Assembly: GCF_001429185.1 (NCBI RefSeq)
Contig: NZ_LMIW01000008.1
Location: 1,068,344 to 1,132,343, forward strand
Direction: 5' to 3'
Origin: Terrabacter sp. Root85
GTDB taxonomy: Bacteria; Actinomycetota; Actinomycetes; Actinomycetales; Dermatophilaceae
Length of the DNA: 64,000 nt
Below, one piece after another: positions 26,037-35,493 of this stretch (its first letter is position 1; each line of letters opens with the position of its first letter). The notes under the pieces were generated by a model. It searched no databases. It saw only the letters and a program-made list of their open reading frames with translations, and was not told where the DNA came from. The translations under genes and the position numbers were made by a program.

Positions 26037-27413
26037 TCACGGGTCTGCAATGCAGACCACGTCTGCCGTCAGCGGTTCCTGCCGAACGGTGGGTGGGAGT
26101 GCTCGCGCGACCTGAGTGGCGGCTGCTTGGGCTTCCCAGAGGGCGCTTGGAAGGTCCGGAACGTCGCAGATCCCGGCGGTGACCATGCGTCCTGCGAGGG
26201 CGGCAGTCAGGCGTCGGGCGTCCGCGTTCGCGTGTCGCGCGTGGACGAAGAGAGCTTTGGAGTCGAGTAAACGGCTTGCCCACGGCGTGGCGGTGGGTGT
26301 CACACTCGCCAGGACGCTCGCGCCGCGCAGCAGAGCTTGGTAGGTGGCTTCGGCATCCGGAGACGTTTGATGAGCCGGTCCGGTGATAGACGCCAGACTC
26401 GAGTAGAGGCGGCGTGACGCGTCGACGTAGTCATGCGAGGGCGGTGCGCCTGTGGTGGTCTGGGACCATGCCTTGGCCGCACCCTGGAGGGCCAGCGCCG
26501 ATCGCCGGAGGCGTTCACGAACGTCTGATGTGGCACACGCCGGCGTCGTGGCCTTCAGGACGGCGTCCAGCGCGGCGTAGAGATGCACGCCCTGCCTGTT
26601 GACGTCTCTGAGTACTTCGACGCTCGGGACGCGAGCACGGAGCTCCGCGCGGACGGCCCGCGCCCACTGGTGGATCGCGAGATCGAGCACCTCCGCCTCG
26701 GTGAGAAGCTGGCGGGCGGGGGAGGGGGCGGCGACGTTCTGTAGCCCACTCAAGGGTGCGCCGTTCGGGAGCCGCTGGACCAAGGGCGACGCGTACCGCG
26801 CGATGGCCAGGGGCCGGTCGGCGATGGCAGGGTCGCACATGCTCAGGACTTGGGTTGCAGCAGCGGTGGCAACATCGAGGCACTCCTTCGCGATCGTCGC
26901 CGCCGACGCCGCCTGCAGCTCAGGAACGGCGGGGTCCATCCTGTTGAGGATGAGGAGGTCGGTGAGGGCGCCGACTGTGCACGCGAGTCGCGCGAGTGGG
27001 TGGTCGTCGTCGCTCGGTGAGGGGTGGATGGGCCCGTTGAGCGTGAGCTCGCTTCTAGGGACGCGGTAGCCGGTGTCCGTGGGGGCTGCCAGCAGTGCGC
27101 CGGCCCGGATGCTCTTCCTCGCTGCGGCTTCGCTGATCCCGAGGAACCGGGCCGCCTCGCGTGGCGTGTAGTCGGGTTGGTCGCCGACGGGTTGGAGCGG
27201 CTGGGGATAGTCGCGGAACGTCCGGTGCAGCGCGACGGTGTGGGCGTCGGCGGGTGACCATCCGACGCGTGCGCTCACGAGCTCGTGCAGCAGCCTGTAG
27301 ATGCTCTGGTCGAACGATTCCCACTGCTGCCTGGACACTGGCTGACGGGATCGTTCGAGGTCGGCGAGTGTCAGACGGGCTCTCTCGAGCAGGTCGGTGG
27401 CGGTTGTCGTCAT
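26037..27413 (-). CDS. hypothetical element protein with an excisionase-like helix-turn-helix
   Basis: A 458-aa protein, mostly helical and Ala-rich. A helix-turn-helix resembling excisionase or MerR DNA-binding helices spans about residues 80-115 (YTPREAARFLGISEAAARKSIRAG), followed by a wing-like TGYRVPRSEL. The rest has no recognised domain. Its start overlaps the upstream gene's stop (ATGA), and the iteron-like repeats lie just beyond its 3' end. A role in element replication, partition or regulation is possible. Confidence 0.6.
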   Translation of the reverse strand: MTTTATDLLERARLTLADLERSRQPVSRQQWESFDQSIYRLLHELVSARVGWSPADAHTVALHRTFRDYPQPLQPVGDQPDYTPREAARFLGISEAAARKSIRAGALLAAPTDTGYRVPRSELTLNGPIHPSPSDDDHPLARLACTVGALTDLLILNRMDPAVPELQAASAATIAKECLDVATAAATQVLSMCDPAIADRPLAIARYASPLVQRLPNGAPLSGLQNVAAPSPARQLLTEAEVLDLAIHQWARAVRAELRARVPSVEVLRDVNRQGVHLYAALDAVLKATTPACATSDVRERLRRSALALQGAAKAWSQTTTGAPPSHDYVDASRRLYSSLASITGPAHQTSPDAEATYQALLRGASVLASVTPTATPWASRLLDSKALFVHARHANADARRLTAALAGRMVTAGICDVPDLPSALWEAQAAATQVARALPPTVRQEPLTADVVCIADP

Positions 27414-27754
27414 CGGTGACGCGCCTTGACGGTGCTGTGCGGGCGCCCATCAAGGTCTCGCGCGTTCTCCGCGAGGTCGAGGACGTGGGCTCGCCAGAAC
27501 GCCAGGTCGCTGGGCGACTCTTCGGCAGTCAGCTGGTCAAGCGCCTCGCATGCTGACGTCAGGTGGGCGTGCAGGTCCCGCAGGGGAACGTTCGCAGTCG
27601 GTGGCATGGGGTCGAGGCCCGAGGCGATGAGCCGGATCGTCCCGGCCATGGCTGACCACGGGTCGAGCGGGTTCCCCTGAGCGCGGTCCGCGGCGAGGTC
27701 GGAGGCCGCTTGCAGCTCGGCGGCGGCGGTCTCGAGGAGTGTCATGGATGGCAT
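27410..27754 (-). CDS. small hypothetical protein of the element
   Basis: A 114-aa acidic helical protein without a recognised domain. It overlaps the next gene by four bases (ATGA) and follows the primase gene by 19 bases, so it belongs to the primase operon. Either ATG 27754 or ATG 27745 could be the start. Function unknown. Confidence 0.55.
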   Translation of the reverse strand: MPSMTLLETAAAELQAASDLAADRAQGNPLDPWSAMAGTIRLIASGLDPMPPTANVPLRDLHAHLTSACEALDQLTAEESPSDLAFWRAHVLDLAENARDLDGRPHSTVKARHR

Positions 27755-27773
27755 GCGGTTCGACGCTCCCGGT

Positions 27774-29222
27774 TCAGATCAGGGATGGGGTGGCGGGGAT
27801 AAGTGGGGTAGCGCGGGTAGTTGTTGGCGGCCGGCGCATCGCGTCCTCGAGGGCTTTGGCGTAGGCGTCGCGCGGGTTCCAGCCGTGGCGGGTCATCTCT
27901 GACGTCGAGTCGCGCAGGAGCTGGGCGCGCTCGGTCGGTGGCAGTTGGGCAGCGAGCGCAGCGATCGTGTCCACGGCATCCCGGATGGGGTCGTCGACGC
28001 GATCGAGCAGCAGCTGGACCAGCTGTCGCCCAGGGACGACCGTGCTGGGGACCTCCCGATCGTGGGCGTTGCTGGGGCGAGCGAAGAGGTCGCCCAGTCC
28101 GTTCGGGCCTCGGGCGGCCAGCCAGTCGGCAGGATCGGACCCGGACGGGAGTCGGCAGACCAGCACGGGGGCGCGCCGTTCGATGCAGGCGGCGTCGAGC
28201 CAACGAGTCGTGCCTTGCTGCCCGGCCGGGTCGCCGTCGAAGGCGATCCTCGGCGGCCTGCGGGTCATCGCCAGGACCTGCTCCACGTGGGTGGGCGACA
28301 CCGCCACTCCGTTGGTGGAGCAGACTGCGACGCGCGATGACGCCTCGACGGCGGCGGCAGCGGTCGCCACGGCGAGGGCGTCGAGCGCTCCTTCGACGAC
28401 GAGCACCTGGCCGTCGGGGGAGAGTGGGTGGTGGGTCGGTCGGTAGAGGACCTGGGACTTGTCGAACACGGGCGTGTGCGTCGGGTTGCGGTACTTGGGG
28501 GCGGCGGGGTGGCTACTGATGTCCCGGCCGATGAAGCCGCGGATCTGGTTGCCGTCGTTCGTGACCGGGATGATGAGTCGGTTGCGGTAGGTGTCGATGA
28601 GGCGTCCGCCGCGGGTGCGCATGGCGAGGTCCATGCCGAGGAGCTCGTCGTCGTCGACGCCCTGTGAACGGAGGTGGTCGGTCAGTGATGACCAGCCGTG
28701 CGTGGCGTGGCCGACGAAGTTCTGTCCCCCGAACGTGCGGGTGAGCGGTTCGAGGTCGATGCCGCGGCGGTGATGCAGGTAGTGCGTGGCGAAGCCGGCG
28801 CCGACGGGGGTGGCGAAGTGTTCCCAGGCCAGCTGGTTGATCTCGAAGGCGCGGCTAGTGGGGATGTCGGCCGTGGCCGGCTGGGGGACGGCTCGGAGGT
28901 GGGGTCGAGGTCGGACTACGGACAGCGACCGCTCACGGGACTGGTCGCCGTCGAGCTCGGCCACGGCTTCGAGGAAGCCCAGGCTGCGGGTGCGGCGGAC
29001 GAAGTCGATGACGTCGCCGCTGGCGCCGCATCCGAAGCAGTGGAACCGGTCTGGGATGCCGTCGACCGAGAACGATGGCGTCGTGTCGTCGTGGAAGGGG
29101 CAGCAGCCGACGTAGCCGTGCCCGCGTTGGTGCAGCTCGATCCCGGCTGCCGCGACCACATCAGGGAGTGGGTGGCGGGCGCGGATCTCCTCGACGTCGA
29201 CGGGGCGTCGTTGGACGTTCAC
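27774..29222 (-). CDS. DnaG-type primase (CHC2 zinc finger plus Toprim)
   Basis: A 482-aa primase-like protein. The N-terminal CHC2 zinc finger is complete (CPFHDDTTPSFSV, then FHCFGCGASGD; about residues 40-65). A central DnaG-like catalytic core (about 150-290) is followed by the Toprim strands VLVVEGALDALAV (Glu) and IAFDGDPAGQQG (Asp-x-Asp). The C-terminus lacks a clear helicase. It probably primes replication of transferred or excised element DNA. GTG 29222 overlaps the upstream stop (GTGA), so the genes are coupled. Confidence 0.85.
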   Translation of the reverse strand: MNVQRRPVDVEEIRARHPLPDVVAAAGIELHQRGHGYVGCCPFHDDTTPSFSVDGIPDRFHCFGCGASGDVIDFVRRTRSLGFLEAVAELDGDQSRERSLSVVRPRPHLRAVPQPATADIPTSRAFEINQLAWEHFATPVGAGFATHYLHHRRGIDLEPLTRTFGGQNFVGHATHGWSSLTDHLRSQGVDDDELLGMDLAMRTRGGRLIDTYRNRLIIPVTNDGNQIRGFIGRDISSHPAAPKYRNPTHTPVFDKSQVLYRPTHHPLSPDGQVLVVEGALDALAVATAAAAVEASSRVAVCSTNGVAVSPTHVEQVLAMTRRPPRIAFDGDPAGQQGTTRWLDAACIERRAPVLVCRLPSGSDPADWLAARGPNGLGDLFARPSNAHDREVPSTVVPGRQLVQLLLDRVDDPIRDAVDTIAALAAQLPPTERAQLLRDSTSEMTRHGWNPRDAYAKALEDAMRRPPTTTRATPLIPATPSLI

Positions 29223-29884
29223 AGCTGCGCCTCGACGACGTGGCGGGCGTCCTGGTCGGCGGAGTCCAGGGCGGCGCCGTAGCTGGCGACGAGCTGGGCG
29301 AAGGACTCGATGGACATGTGGATGTCGGTGTCCGTGGCGTGCGCGAAGGCGCGGTCGACGGCGGCGCGGGACGCGGTGGGGGAGAGGACGGCATACTCCT
29401 GCCACGTCGGGTCGTAGGCGTAGAGCAGGCCGTGGGTGGCCGTGTCGCCGTCGAGCCGCAAGGAGATCCGCTGGTTGCTGCGCGGCCCCCAGCGCATGCC
29501 GTAGTCGCGGTCGATGCCGCGGATGTTGCGGTGCTGGGAGTCGAACGCCTTCGGCCCGACCCACTGGATGGCCGGCTTCGGGGGTGGCGCCGCAACCCCG
29601 TGGGCGTATGCCGCCGCCCGAAGGTCCGTGATCTCGCTGGTGCCGGCGTCGAGTGCGGTCGTGATGCGTTCGGCGATGGCGAACGGGTCGTGCCCGGCGA
29701 CCGGGGCGAGTAGCTGCCCGATGGTGTGGGCGTAGGCGTTGCGCTGGCCGAGGCGGTACCAGTAGTCGATCGGGTCGTGCTCCTCGACGTTGCGGCTCGC
29801 GTTGCGGGCCAGGGCCAGGAGCTGGTCGACGGTGGCGTCCGACGTGGGCTCGATCCTTGGCGTGGGGTGCGCGTTGGCTGACAT
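29219..29884 (-). CDS. hypothetical protein upstream of the primase
   Basis: A 221-aa protein without a recognised domain: the N-terminal part is helical (YWYRLGQRNAYAHTIGQLL) and the C-terminal half contains beta-like stretches (ISLRLDGDTATHGLLYAYD). Coupling to the primase by a GTGA overlap suggests a function in element DNA processing. ATG 29884 lies at the start of the operon's second half. Confidence 0.55.
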   Translation of the reverse strand: MSANAHPTPRIEPTSDATVDQLLALARNASRNVEEHDPIDYWYRLGQRNAYAHTIGQLLAPVAGHDPFAIAERITTALDAGTSEITDLRAAAYAHGVAAPPPKPAIQWVGPKAFDSQHRNIRGIDRDYGMRWGPRSNQRISLRLDGDTATHGLLYAYDPTWQEYAVLSPTASRAAVDRAFAHATDTDIHMSIESFAQLVASYGAALDSADQDARHVVEAQL

Positions 29885-29959
29885 GGCGGCCCTCCAGTGC
29901 GCGGGGCCTTCCCGCGCGTCTGGAAGGAGGACAGTCCGCGGGGGACACCATGTGTCCGC

Positions 29960-30385
29960 TCAATCGGACTGTGGCGCAGAGACTTTCGTGCTGGGCCATG
30001 GTGCGATGCGATCGTCGCGGTGACCGGCGACCGAGCACTGGGTCTTGGCTACGTGCTCGGAGAGGAAGACCTGCGCGTCGTGGAGGGCGCGGACGAAGTC
30101 CATGGCGGCGGTAGGGGAGGCGGTGTCGGCGTAGTCGGCGCGCTCGTGGTCGCGGAGCGCGGAGAGGATCTCCACGAGCGCGCCGTGTTGCGCCCAGCAC
30201 GGAGGGATGATGCGTGGCTCGACAGCGAAGCGGCGCACCAGGTGACGCACCCACTCGTCGAGCTCCTGCATCCGGTCACGGGTTTCGTGCTCGGTGAGGG
30301 AGGGCCAGTGCACGGGTCCGCGGAGCTGGCCGAAGGTCCGCTCGAACGGATCCTCACCGAAGTCCAGCGCTTCGTCGGTCGTCAC
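29960..30385 (-). CDS. hypothetical element protein
   Basis: A 141-aa frame with G/C-rich third positions; a helical protein (RMQELDEWVRHLVRRFAVEPR, MDFVRALHDAQVFLSEHV) of no known family. The GTG at 30385, inside the 3' end of the HNH gene, is the most likely start but lacks a clear ribosome site; coupling to the HNH gene may replace it. Confidence 0.5.
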   Translation of the reverse strand: MTTDEALDFGEDPFERTFGQLRGPVHWPSLTEHETRDRMQELDEWVRHLVRRFAVEPRIIPPCWAQHGALVEILSALRDHERADYADTASPTAAMDFVRALHDAQVFLSEHVAKTQCSVAGHRDDRIAPWPSTKVSAPQSD

Positions 30386-30809
30386 GGAGCAGGACTGTGC
30401 GGGCGGGTGGGTTGTCGTCGGCGCGAGCGTCAGGGGCTTGCCGCAGGGAGGCGATGATCGCAGCCGTTGCCGTCCTGCGGTCTGAGCGCCTCCACGTCGG
30501 GTGCGCGTCGATGAGGGCATGCAGCCTCTGGTGGTCCCGACGGCACAGGGGCACCAGGTCCTCGACCGGCTCGATGCCCAGACGCGCGTAGGTGACGTGG
30601 TGCAGGTGCCCGGCCTTCAGGGTCCAGCGTCGGCCGCACACCAGGCACGCAGGCTCCACGCCGGCGGCGGTCAGCCAGGCGGCATACCACTGCTTGCGCT
30701 TGTCGCTCCACGCGCGCGAGTTGAGGTACGCGTCGTAGGCAGCCCGGCGCGCCCGCCGGGTCCGTCGGGTCCGTCGGGCGGTGGGGTCAGGGACTGACGA
30801 GGCTCGCAC
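30354..30809 (-). CDS. HNH endonuclease
   Basis: A 151-aa protein with an Arg-rich N-terminus and an HNH zinc-finger nuclease domain: CLVCG, then HLHHVTYARLGIEPVEDLVPLCRRDHQRLH, giving the two CxxC/C..H zinc pairs and the catalytic His. HNH enzymes cut or nick DNA; in conjugative elements they often sit next to the coupling protein. GTG 30809 lies within the 3' end of the coupling-protein gene, so translation is probably coupled; a longer N-terminus is possible. Confidence 0.75.
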   Translation of the reverse strand: MRASSVPDPTARRTRRTRRARRAAYDAYLNSRAWSDKRKQWYAAWLTAAGVEPACLVCGRRWTLKAGHLHHVTYARLGIEPVEDLVPLCRRDHQRLHALIDAHPTWRRSDRRTATAAIIASLRQAPDARADDNPPARTVLLRDDRRSAGLR

Positions 30810-32553
30810 CGCGAATCCTCTGCTCGAGATCCTGGCGCGCGGCAGTGAGGCTCTTGGCATCCTTGCGCTTGGTCCAGGGGCTCATGGTGAGCGCGATCGG
30901 TGGCGCCGAGCGCATGAGGAGCACAGCCGACCCGAAAGGCAGGGTCCGCAGCTCGGCCGGCGTCAGAATCGGCACCTCGCTCGTGGACGTCGAGGTCGAG
31001 TGTCGCCCGTCATGGCCGGTGCTGCGGCTGGTGACGTCTTTGGGTCGGGTGCCGATGAGCTTGGACAGGTCGTCTAGGTCGCGGGCGTTGGACCCGCCGC
31101 CGAGGATGAGCTTGACGATGGCGGCGTCCCAGATGGCCGACGCCGCGTGCTCGCCCCACACGGCTCTGGCTTGCGCCAGGGACTGGAGCACGACGGTCGT
31201 GGCGATGCCGGAGCCGCCGCCGTCGGACATGAGCGAGGCAAGCGAGGGGAGTGGGTAGTTCGCGGCCTCGTCGAGGATCATCGACAGGGGAGGGTCGAGG
31301 CGTGAGCCGGGGGAGCCGGCGGCCTTGCGCCGGGCGACCTCGAGGACGTCCTCGAGGAACGCCCCGACCAGACCCGCTGTCGCGGCGGCGCCGGTCGAGG
31401 TGCCGAGCAGGTAGACGGTGCCGTTGTTGGCCAGGACGTGCGCTGGGTCGAGCTGCTCGCCCTCGGCGGGGGAGACGGCATCGAGGACGCGAGGGTCGGC
31501 GAGGGCGGCGAAGGCGATCGAGACCATGGCCCAGACGGAGTCGCGCTGCCTGGGGTCGGCGCTGATGATGGAGTCGAGCCCTTGGTGCCACGCCTGCGCC
31601 GCGTGTGGGCTCGTGCTGAGGATCATGACCGCTTCGCGGGCATGGACCGCGGACAGCGACCACCGGTAGAGATCCCCCGCGTCGCAATGGCCAAGGGCAG
31701 CGGCGTGAAGAAGTGCGCGCACAGCCTGCTCGGCGGAGGACTGCCAGAAGTTCGCGTCTGTGGTGCCGGAAGCCGCGCCTTTGGTGAGCGCCTTGGCGCG
31801 GATCATCGCGACGTGCGGGTCCTCACAGCCGCGGATCGGTGACCATCGAGCTGTCGAAGGCACCCCGGGTGCGAGGCCTTGCGGATCGAAAACGGCCACT
31901 GGGCCAGCAGATTGCCGGGCGCGCAGTGTCGCTGTGATGTTGTCGGGACGGGTGCTCGTCGTTACCACTGCCCCGGGTGCGTCGAGGATGGCTGGGATGA
32001 CGAGATGCAGGCCCTTGCCGGAGCGCGGCGGCCCCAAGACGACGGTGGAGTCCTCGACCGTGATGAAGCACTTGATGCCAGTGCTGAGCCCGACCGCGTG
32101 CGCGACGTCATGGACTGATGCCGCGGTGGTCGACGGCCGGAGCGTCTGGATGCGACCTTTGAGCCGACCTGCTCCCGCGGCACGAGCGATGTCCGAGCGG
32201 GTGGCCATGCCGGCGCGGTGGTGCCACGCCACCCGCTGAGTTCGTGCCCGGCAGCCGCGATGGATGGCGTAGGCCACGCCTCCAGCAGACAAACCGAGCG
32301 CGAACGCCAGGCACCAGAACTCTGGCGTGGAACCACCGCTATGGCCCCACGCGGCGGCTGGTTGATCAGGGTGCAGCAGAACAGATAGGACTCGACCGCC
32401 GGAGAACTTCGGAGCCGGGCTGCTGTGGAACCACGCTTGGAAGGTGGCGGCCAGCCACAGCAGCCCGCTCACACCAAGAGCCGTCGCCAGGGCGCCGAGC
32501 GCAGCGGAGTCGCTCGCGGGCAAGGGCCGTGATGCGTCGGTCATGAATCGCAT
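30787..32553 (-). CDS. VirD4/TraG-type coupling ATPase of conjugation
   Basis: A protein of about 588 aa: two N-terminal membrane helices (about 20-40 and 75-95), then the hexameric ATPase domain with Walker A GPPRSGKG and Walker B SMILDEAANYP, a conserved Gln in VLQSLAQARAVWG, and a short variable C-terminus. VirD4 proteins link the DNA substrate to the type IV secretion channel. It is followed by HNH and primase-operon genes. ATG 32553 or 32544 could be the start; neither has a good ribosome site. The rest of the channel genes lie 19 kb to the right, separated by cargo. Confidence 0.85.
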   Translation of the reverse strand: MRFMTDASRPLPASDSAALGALATALGVSGLLWLAATFQAWFHSSPAPKFSGGRVLSVLLHPDQPAAAWGHSGGSTPEFWCLAFALGLSAGGVAYAIHRGCRARTQRVAWHHRAGMATRSDIARAAGAGRLKGRIQTLRPSTTAASVHDVAHAVGLSTGIKCFITVEDSTVVLGPPRSGKGLHLVIPAILDAPGAVVTTSTRPDNITATLRARQSAGPVAVFDPQGLAPGVPSTARWSPIRGCEDPHVAMIRAKALTKGAASGTTDANFWQSSAEQAVRALLHAAALGHCDAGDLYRWSLSAVHAREAVMILSTSPHAAQAWHQGLDSIISADPRQRDSVWAMVSIAFAALADPRVLDAVSPAEGEQLDPAHVLANNGTVYLLGTSTGAAATAGLVGAFLEDVLEVARRKAAGSPGSRLDPPLSMILDEAANYPLPSLASLMSDGGGSGIATTVVLQSLAQARAVWGEHAASAIWDAAIVKLILGGGSNARDLDDLSKLIGTRPKDVTSRSTGHDGRHSTSTSTSEVPILTPAELRTLPFGSAVLLMRSAPPIALTMSPWTKRKDAKSLTAARQDLEQRIRGASLVSP

Positions 32554-32630
32554 AGGTGCCGCCGGGGGCACGATCGAAGGTGCGCCCTCGGCTGACGTAA
32601 TCGGCGAGCCGAAAGGCGCAGTTCCACGCC

Positions 32631-32655
32631 GGTGTCAGCCCAGGCGACTGACACC
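32631..32655. promoter_or_regulatory. dyad in the divergent promoter of coupling-protein and ligase genes
   Basis: GGTGTCAG (32631-32638) is repeated inverted as CTGACACC (32648-32655) with 9 bases between. It lies between two outward-facing genes, so an operator is likelier than a terminator. Confidence 0.35.
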
Positions 32656-32746
32656 ATCGCTGTCACGGATGGACTTGGAAGGGCGGCCTGTTGGCGTCAC
32701 ACGAATTGCGGCCGGGCGCCGGGCGGCATGGGGCAGGCTGGATGAC

Positions 32747-33700
32747 ATGCCTGTCGTGTCGCTGCGTGCACCGGTCGCGTTGGCCCGCCCCGTTGATGAC
32801 CTCACACCGCAGGGGGCTCAGAATCTGGTGTGGGAGCCGAAGTGGGACGGCTATCGCGCTCTGGTTGGGGGAGGTCGCATCTATAGCCGCAACGGCACCA
32901 ACCTCACGCCCCTGTTCCCGGACCTCGCGCCTGTCCTGGCTGCGCGACTGCCCGAGGACCTGGTCCTGGACGGAGAGGTGATCGCGTGGGACCCGGTTGC
33001 CGGTCGTCTCGACTTCGAGGGGCTCCAGACTCGGATGACAGCCGGTCGGCGGATCCGCGCCGTCGCTGCGCGGCGGCCGGCGCAGCTGGTTGTCTTCGAC
33101 GTCCTCGCTGCCGGGGGAGAGGATCTGCGGGGCCGTCCGTTGCGGGAGCGGCGTGCTGTGCTCGAGCATGCGTTGGGCGGCATTGCCTCGCCCATCGTGG
33201 TGTGCCAGCAGACGGACGACCTGCTCCTGGCGCGTGAGTGGTTCGGCACACTGACGGCTGGTGGCATTGAAGGTCTCGTCATCAAGGATGCTGTCAGCAC
33301 CTATCCGAGGACGCCGGGTCAACGAGTCTGGTGGAAGGTCAAGGCCAGGCGGACGCTTGACATGCTCGCGATCGGGTTCACTGGCGACGGGGCGTCACCG
33401 ACGGGATTGGTACTGGCCTTCCCTGGTGTCGTGGACGATGAGGGCCAGCCGGCCACGGCCGGGTCGACGACCTCGCTGTCCAGGACCGTCGGCAGATCCC
33501 TGGCCCCCTTGTTGCACCCCACTGGGGAGACGTTCCAGCGCACCTTCGCTTGGGGCTCAGCCGAACCCACGAGGGTGACGGTCGTCGAGCCGTTCGTCGT
33601 CGAGGTAGAGGCAGACGCGTCCGCCGCCGCGGGCGTGCTCCGGCACGCCGTGCGACTCCACCGAGCTAGACCAGACGTTGATCCCGCAGAAGCGCTGTGA
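32747..33700 (+). CDS. ATP-dependent DNA ligase, catalytic core (LigC/LigD-like)
   Basis: A 317-aa ligase made of the nucleotidyltransferase and OB-fold domains only. The AMP-accepting Lys32 lies in motif I (EPKWDGYRA). Motif III Glu77 (LDGEVIAW), motif IV EGLVIKD (175-181) and motif V WWKVKA (195-200) are all present. Members seal DNA nicks, and small forms work in repair or with NHEJ. Neither a primase nor a Ku partner is beside it. ATG 32747 gives the normal N-terminus; the frame is open further upstream. It is the first cargo gene after the coupling protein. Confidence 0.85.
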   Translation: MPVVSLRAPVALARPVDDLTPQGAQNLVWEPKWDGYRALVGGGRIYSRNGTNLTPLFPDLAPVLAARLPEDLVLDGEVIAWDPVAGRLDFEGLQTRMTAGRRIRAVAARRPAQLVVFDVLAAGGEDLRGRPLRERRAVLEHALGGIASPIVVCQQTDDLLLAREWFGTLTAGGIEGLVIKDAVSTYPRTPGQRVWWKVKARRTLDMLAIGFTGDGASPTGLVLAFPGVVDDEGQPATAGSTTSLSRTVGRSLAPLLHPTGETFQRTFAWGSAEPTRVTVVEPFVVEVEADASAAAGVLRHAVRLHRARPDVDPAEAL

Positions 33701-33860
33701 CCGGGCAAGCAAGGCAAACTTCATGAGCCCGCTCCCTGGGGCGGCAAGGTGTTGGCCGTAAACGCGCCATGAAGGGGGCGAGCGTAGGCGCCTTCAAGGC
33801 GGCATGACCGGACGTCTCGCAGAGACACCCCGAGGACCTGCGGCGAGGTACGTTCGTCGG

Positions 33861-34058
33861 GTGCCGACCGATGACAAGTTGCCATACGAGGTCGCGGGGA
33901 AGACCGTCTTCGTGACGCCGGGAATGCTTGAACGGCTGTCGTCGCCAGATGGCTGGGCCAGCCTCACCGTCGAAGAACTCGCCGAGGTGGGGATCCTCCC
34001 CGGCATGTCGCCGGTCGAAGAGGAGCCGCCGCGCGGGGAGTTCAGGCCCGCGAAGTAG
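33861..34058 (+). CDS. small hypothetical protein
   Basis: A 65-aa frame beginning VPTDDKLPYEVAGKTVFVTPGMLERL and ending in a Pro/Glu-rich tail. Codon use matches its neighbours, but the GTG start has only a distant purine stretch. No family recognised. Confidence 0.35.
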   Translation: MPTDDKLPYEVAGKTVFVTPGMLERLSSPDGWASLTVEELAEVGILPGMSPVEEEPPRGEFRPAK

Positions 34059-34151
34059 CCCATGCACGGACGCGCGGCTGGCCCATCGATCTACCGGTCT
34101 GCGGCAATAGAGGATGTTCTCGTGACCAACTTCTGATGTGGTGGGTCGGCT

Positions 34152-34439
34152 TTGCCGCGTCGATGGTCCTGTGGTTGCCCGCCCTACGGACAAATCCGGT
34201 ACCTGCGTTTCCCACCCGAGTGCGGTGGGGAGCTCGTCGACAATCAGCTGCTCGGCGAGATCGAACTGTTTTCGGACGTAATCGCCGACGTCGTCGGATT
34301 CCCCCTTCGACTCTCCCCGCGGCAGCTCGACCCCCTCCTCGGCGTTTCCTTAGACGCACGGCGCCAGCTCAGCAAGAGCGAAGAAAACCCGACCCCCACA
34401 CCTGGGCCCCAGGCACGCACTGACTCGGCAGAGGCATGA
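34152..34439 (+). CDS. possible small protein, start uncertain
   Basis: The frame encodes a plausible globular segment (LVDNQLLGEIELFSDVIADV, then PLRLSPRQLDPLLGV) with G/C-rich third positions up to the stop at 34439. Only a TTG at 34152 opens it and no ribosome site is seen, so it may be a 5'-truncated remnant. Function unknown. Confidence 0.3.
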   Translation: MPRRWSCGCPPYGQIRYLRFPPECGGELVDNQLLGEIELFSDVIADVVGFPLRLSPRQLDPLLGVSLDARRQLSKSEENPTPTPGPQARTDSAEA

Positions 34440-34467
34440 CCGCCTGGGGCGTCTGATCACCGCTGCA

Positions 34468-35421
34468 CTACTGGGACAAACCGACGTTGGCTTTGTTGAG
34501 TGCGGCGATCATCTCGGTGCGCCAGTCGCGGGCGGAAGGCATCACCTTTGTGAGCGCGGACGAGACGTGGATGTGCCCTTCCTGCAGCGAGTACGTCGCG
34601 TTGACCCCGGCCGCGTTGAGGCGGTCGGCGTACCGCTGGCCGTCATCGCAGAGCGGGTCGTACTCGGCGGACATGATGTACGCCGGCGGCAGACCGGATA
34701 GGTCGCTGGCCAGAAGCGGCGAGGCGTAGGGTTGGGTGGCGTCCTCGGGGGCTGGCAGGTAGTACGGCAGCAGTTGTTCGATGGTGGTCAGGTCGAGGCC
34801 GTATCCGGTGGCGTTCCTGTGCATCGATGGGCTGGCGAGGGTGAGGTCGAGGGCAGGGACCTCGAGCAGTTGTAGGGCCAGCTTGGGTCCGTTTTCGTCT
34901 CGCAGTTTGAGGCACAGGGCGGCCGCGAGGTTGGCGCCAGCGGATCCGCCACCGACGCTGACCCGATCGACCTGGATCCCGAGCTCGTCGGCGTGATCGA
35001 ACATCCACATGAGCGCCGCGTGGCAGTCGTTGAGCCCGGTGGGGAACTGGTGTTCCGGGGCTTTGCGGTACTCGACGGTCACCACGACGCAGTCCGCGCC
35101 GGCGCAGCGTTCCTGGCAGGTGATGTCGATGTACGGGGTGTGGATGGTGCCCGCGATCCAGCCTCCGCCGTGGATGTAGAGGTGAGCCGGGTGCGGCCCG
35201 TCGCCTTCGGGGTAAAAGATCTTGAGGTCGATGTTCCCGCCGTTGACGGGGATGGTCACGGTGCGACGGGACCGCACTGGCGGACCGGGCTCGGTGAACT
35301 GCTCGACCATCACAGCGGCGCCTGCGGCGTCCTGGGCGCGGAAGGCGGGGAAGTCATCGATCTGCTCGGGGACGGGCGGCAGGTTGGCGACGAGCGGCTC
35401 GAGGAACGGGTCGAGAGGCAT
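34468..35421 (-). CDS. alpha/beta hydrolase of the hormone-sensitive-lipase family (esterase)
   Basis: A 317-aa esterase: oxyanion motif YIHGGGW (about 95-100), nucleophile Ser in GGGSAG (about 170), acid Asp in EYDPLCDDG (about 260) and His in EGHIHVSS (about 290). It hydrolyses carboxylic esters of unknown identity, without a signal peptide. AAAGGA precedes ATG 35421. It follows the beta-lactamase-like gene of the peptide-transporter operon after a 72-base gap and may act on the transported compound. Confidence 0.85.
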   Translation of the reverse strand: MPLDPFLEPLVANLPPVPEQIDDFPAFRAQDAAGAAVMVEQFTEPGPPVRSRRTVTIPVNGGNIDLKIFYPEGDGPHPAHLYIHGGGWIAGTIHTPYIDITCQERCAGADCVVVTVEYRKAPEHQFPTGLNDCHAALMWMFDHADELGIQVDRVSVGGGSAGANLAAALCLKLRDENGPKLALQLLEVPALDLTLASPSMHRNATGYGLDLTTIEQLLPYYLPAPEDATQPYASPLLASDLSGLPPAYIMSAEYDPLCDDGQRYADRLNAAGVNATYSLQEGHIHVSSALTKVMPSARDWRTEMIAALNKANVGLSQ

Positions 35422-35493
35422 GGCGGTGTGTCCTTTAGTTTGGGCTGGCAGCACGCGAACTGTCGCACGCTGCGCTACGGAGTTGAACGTTGG

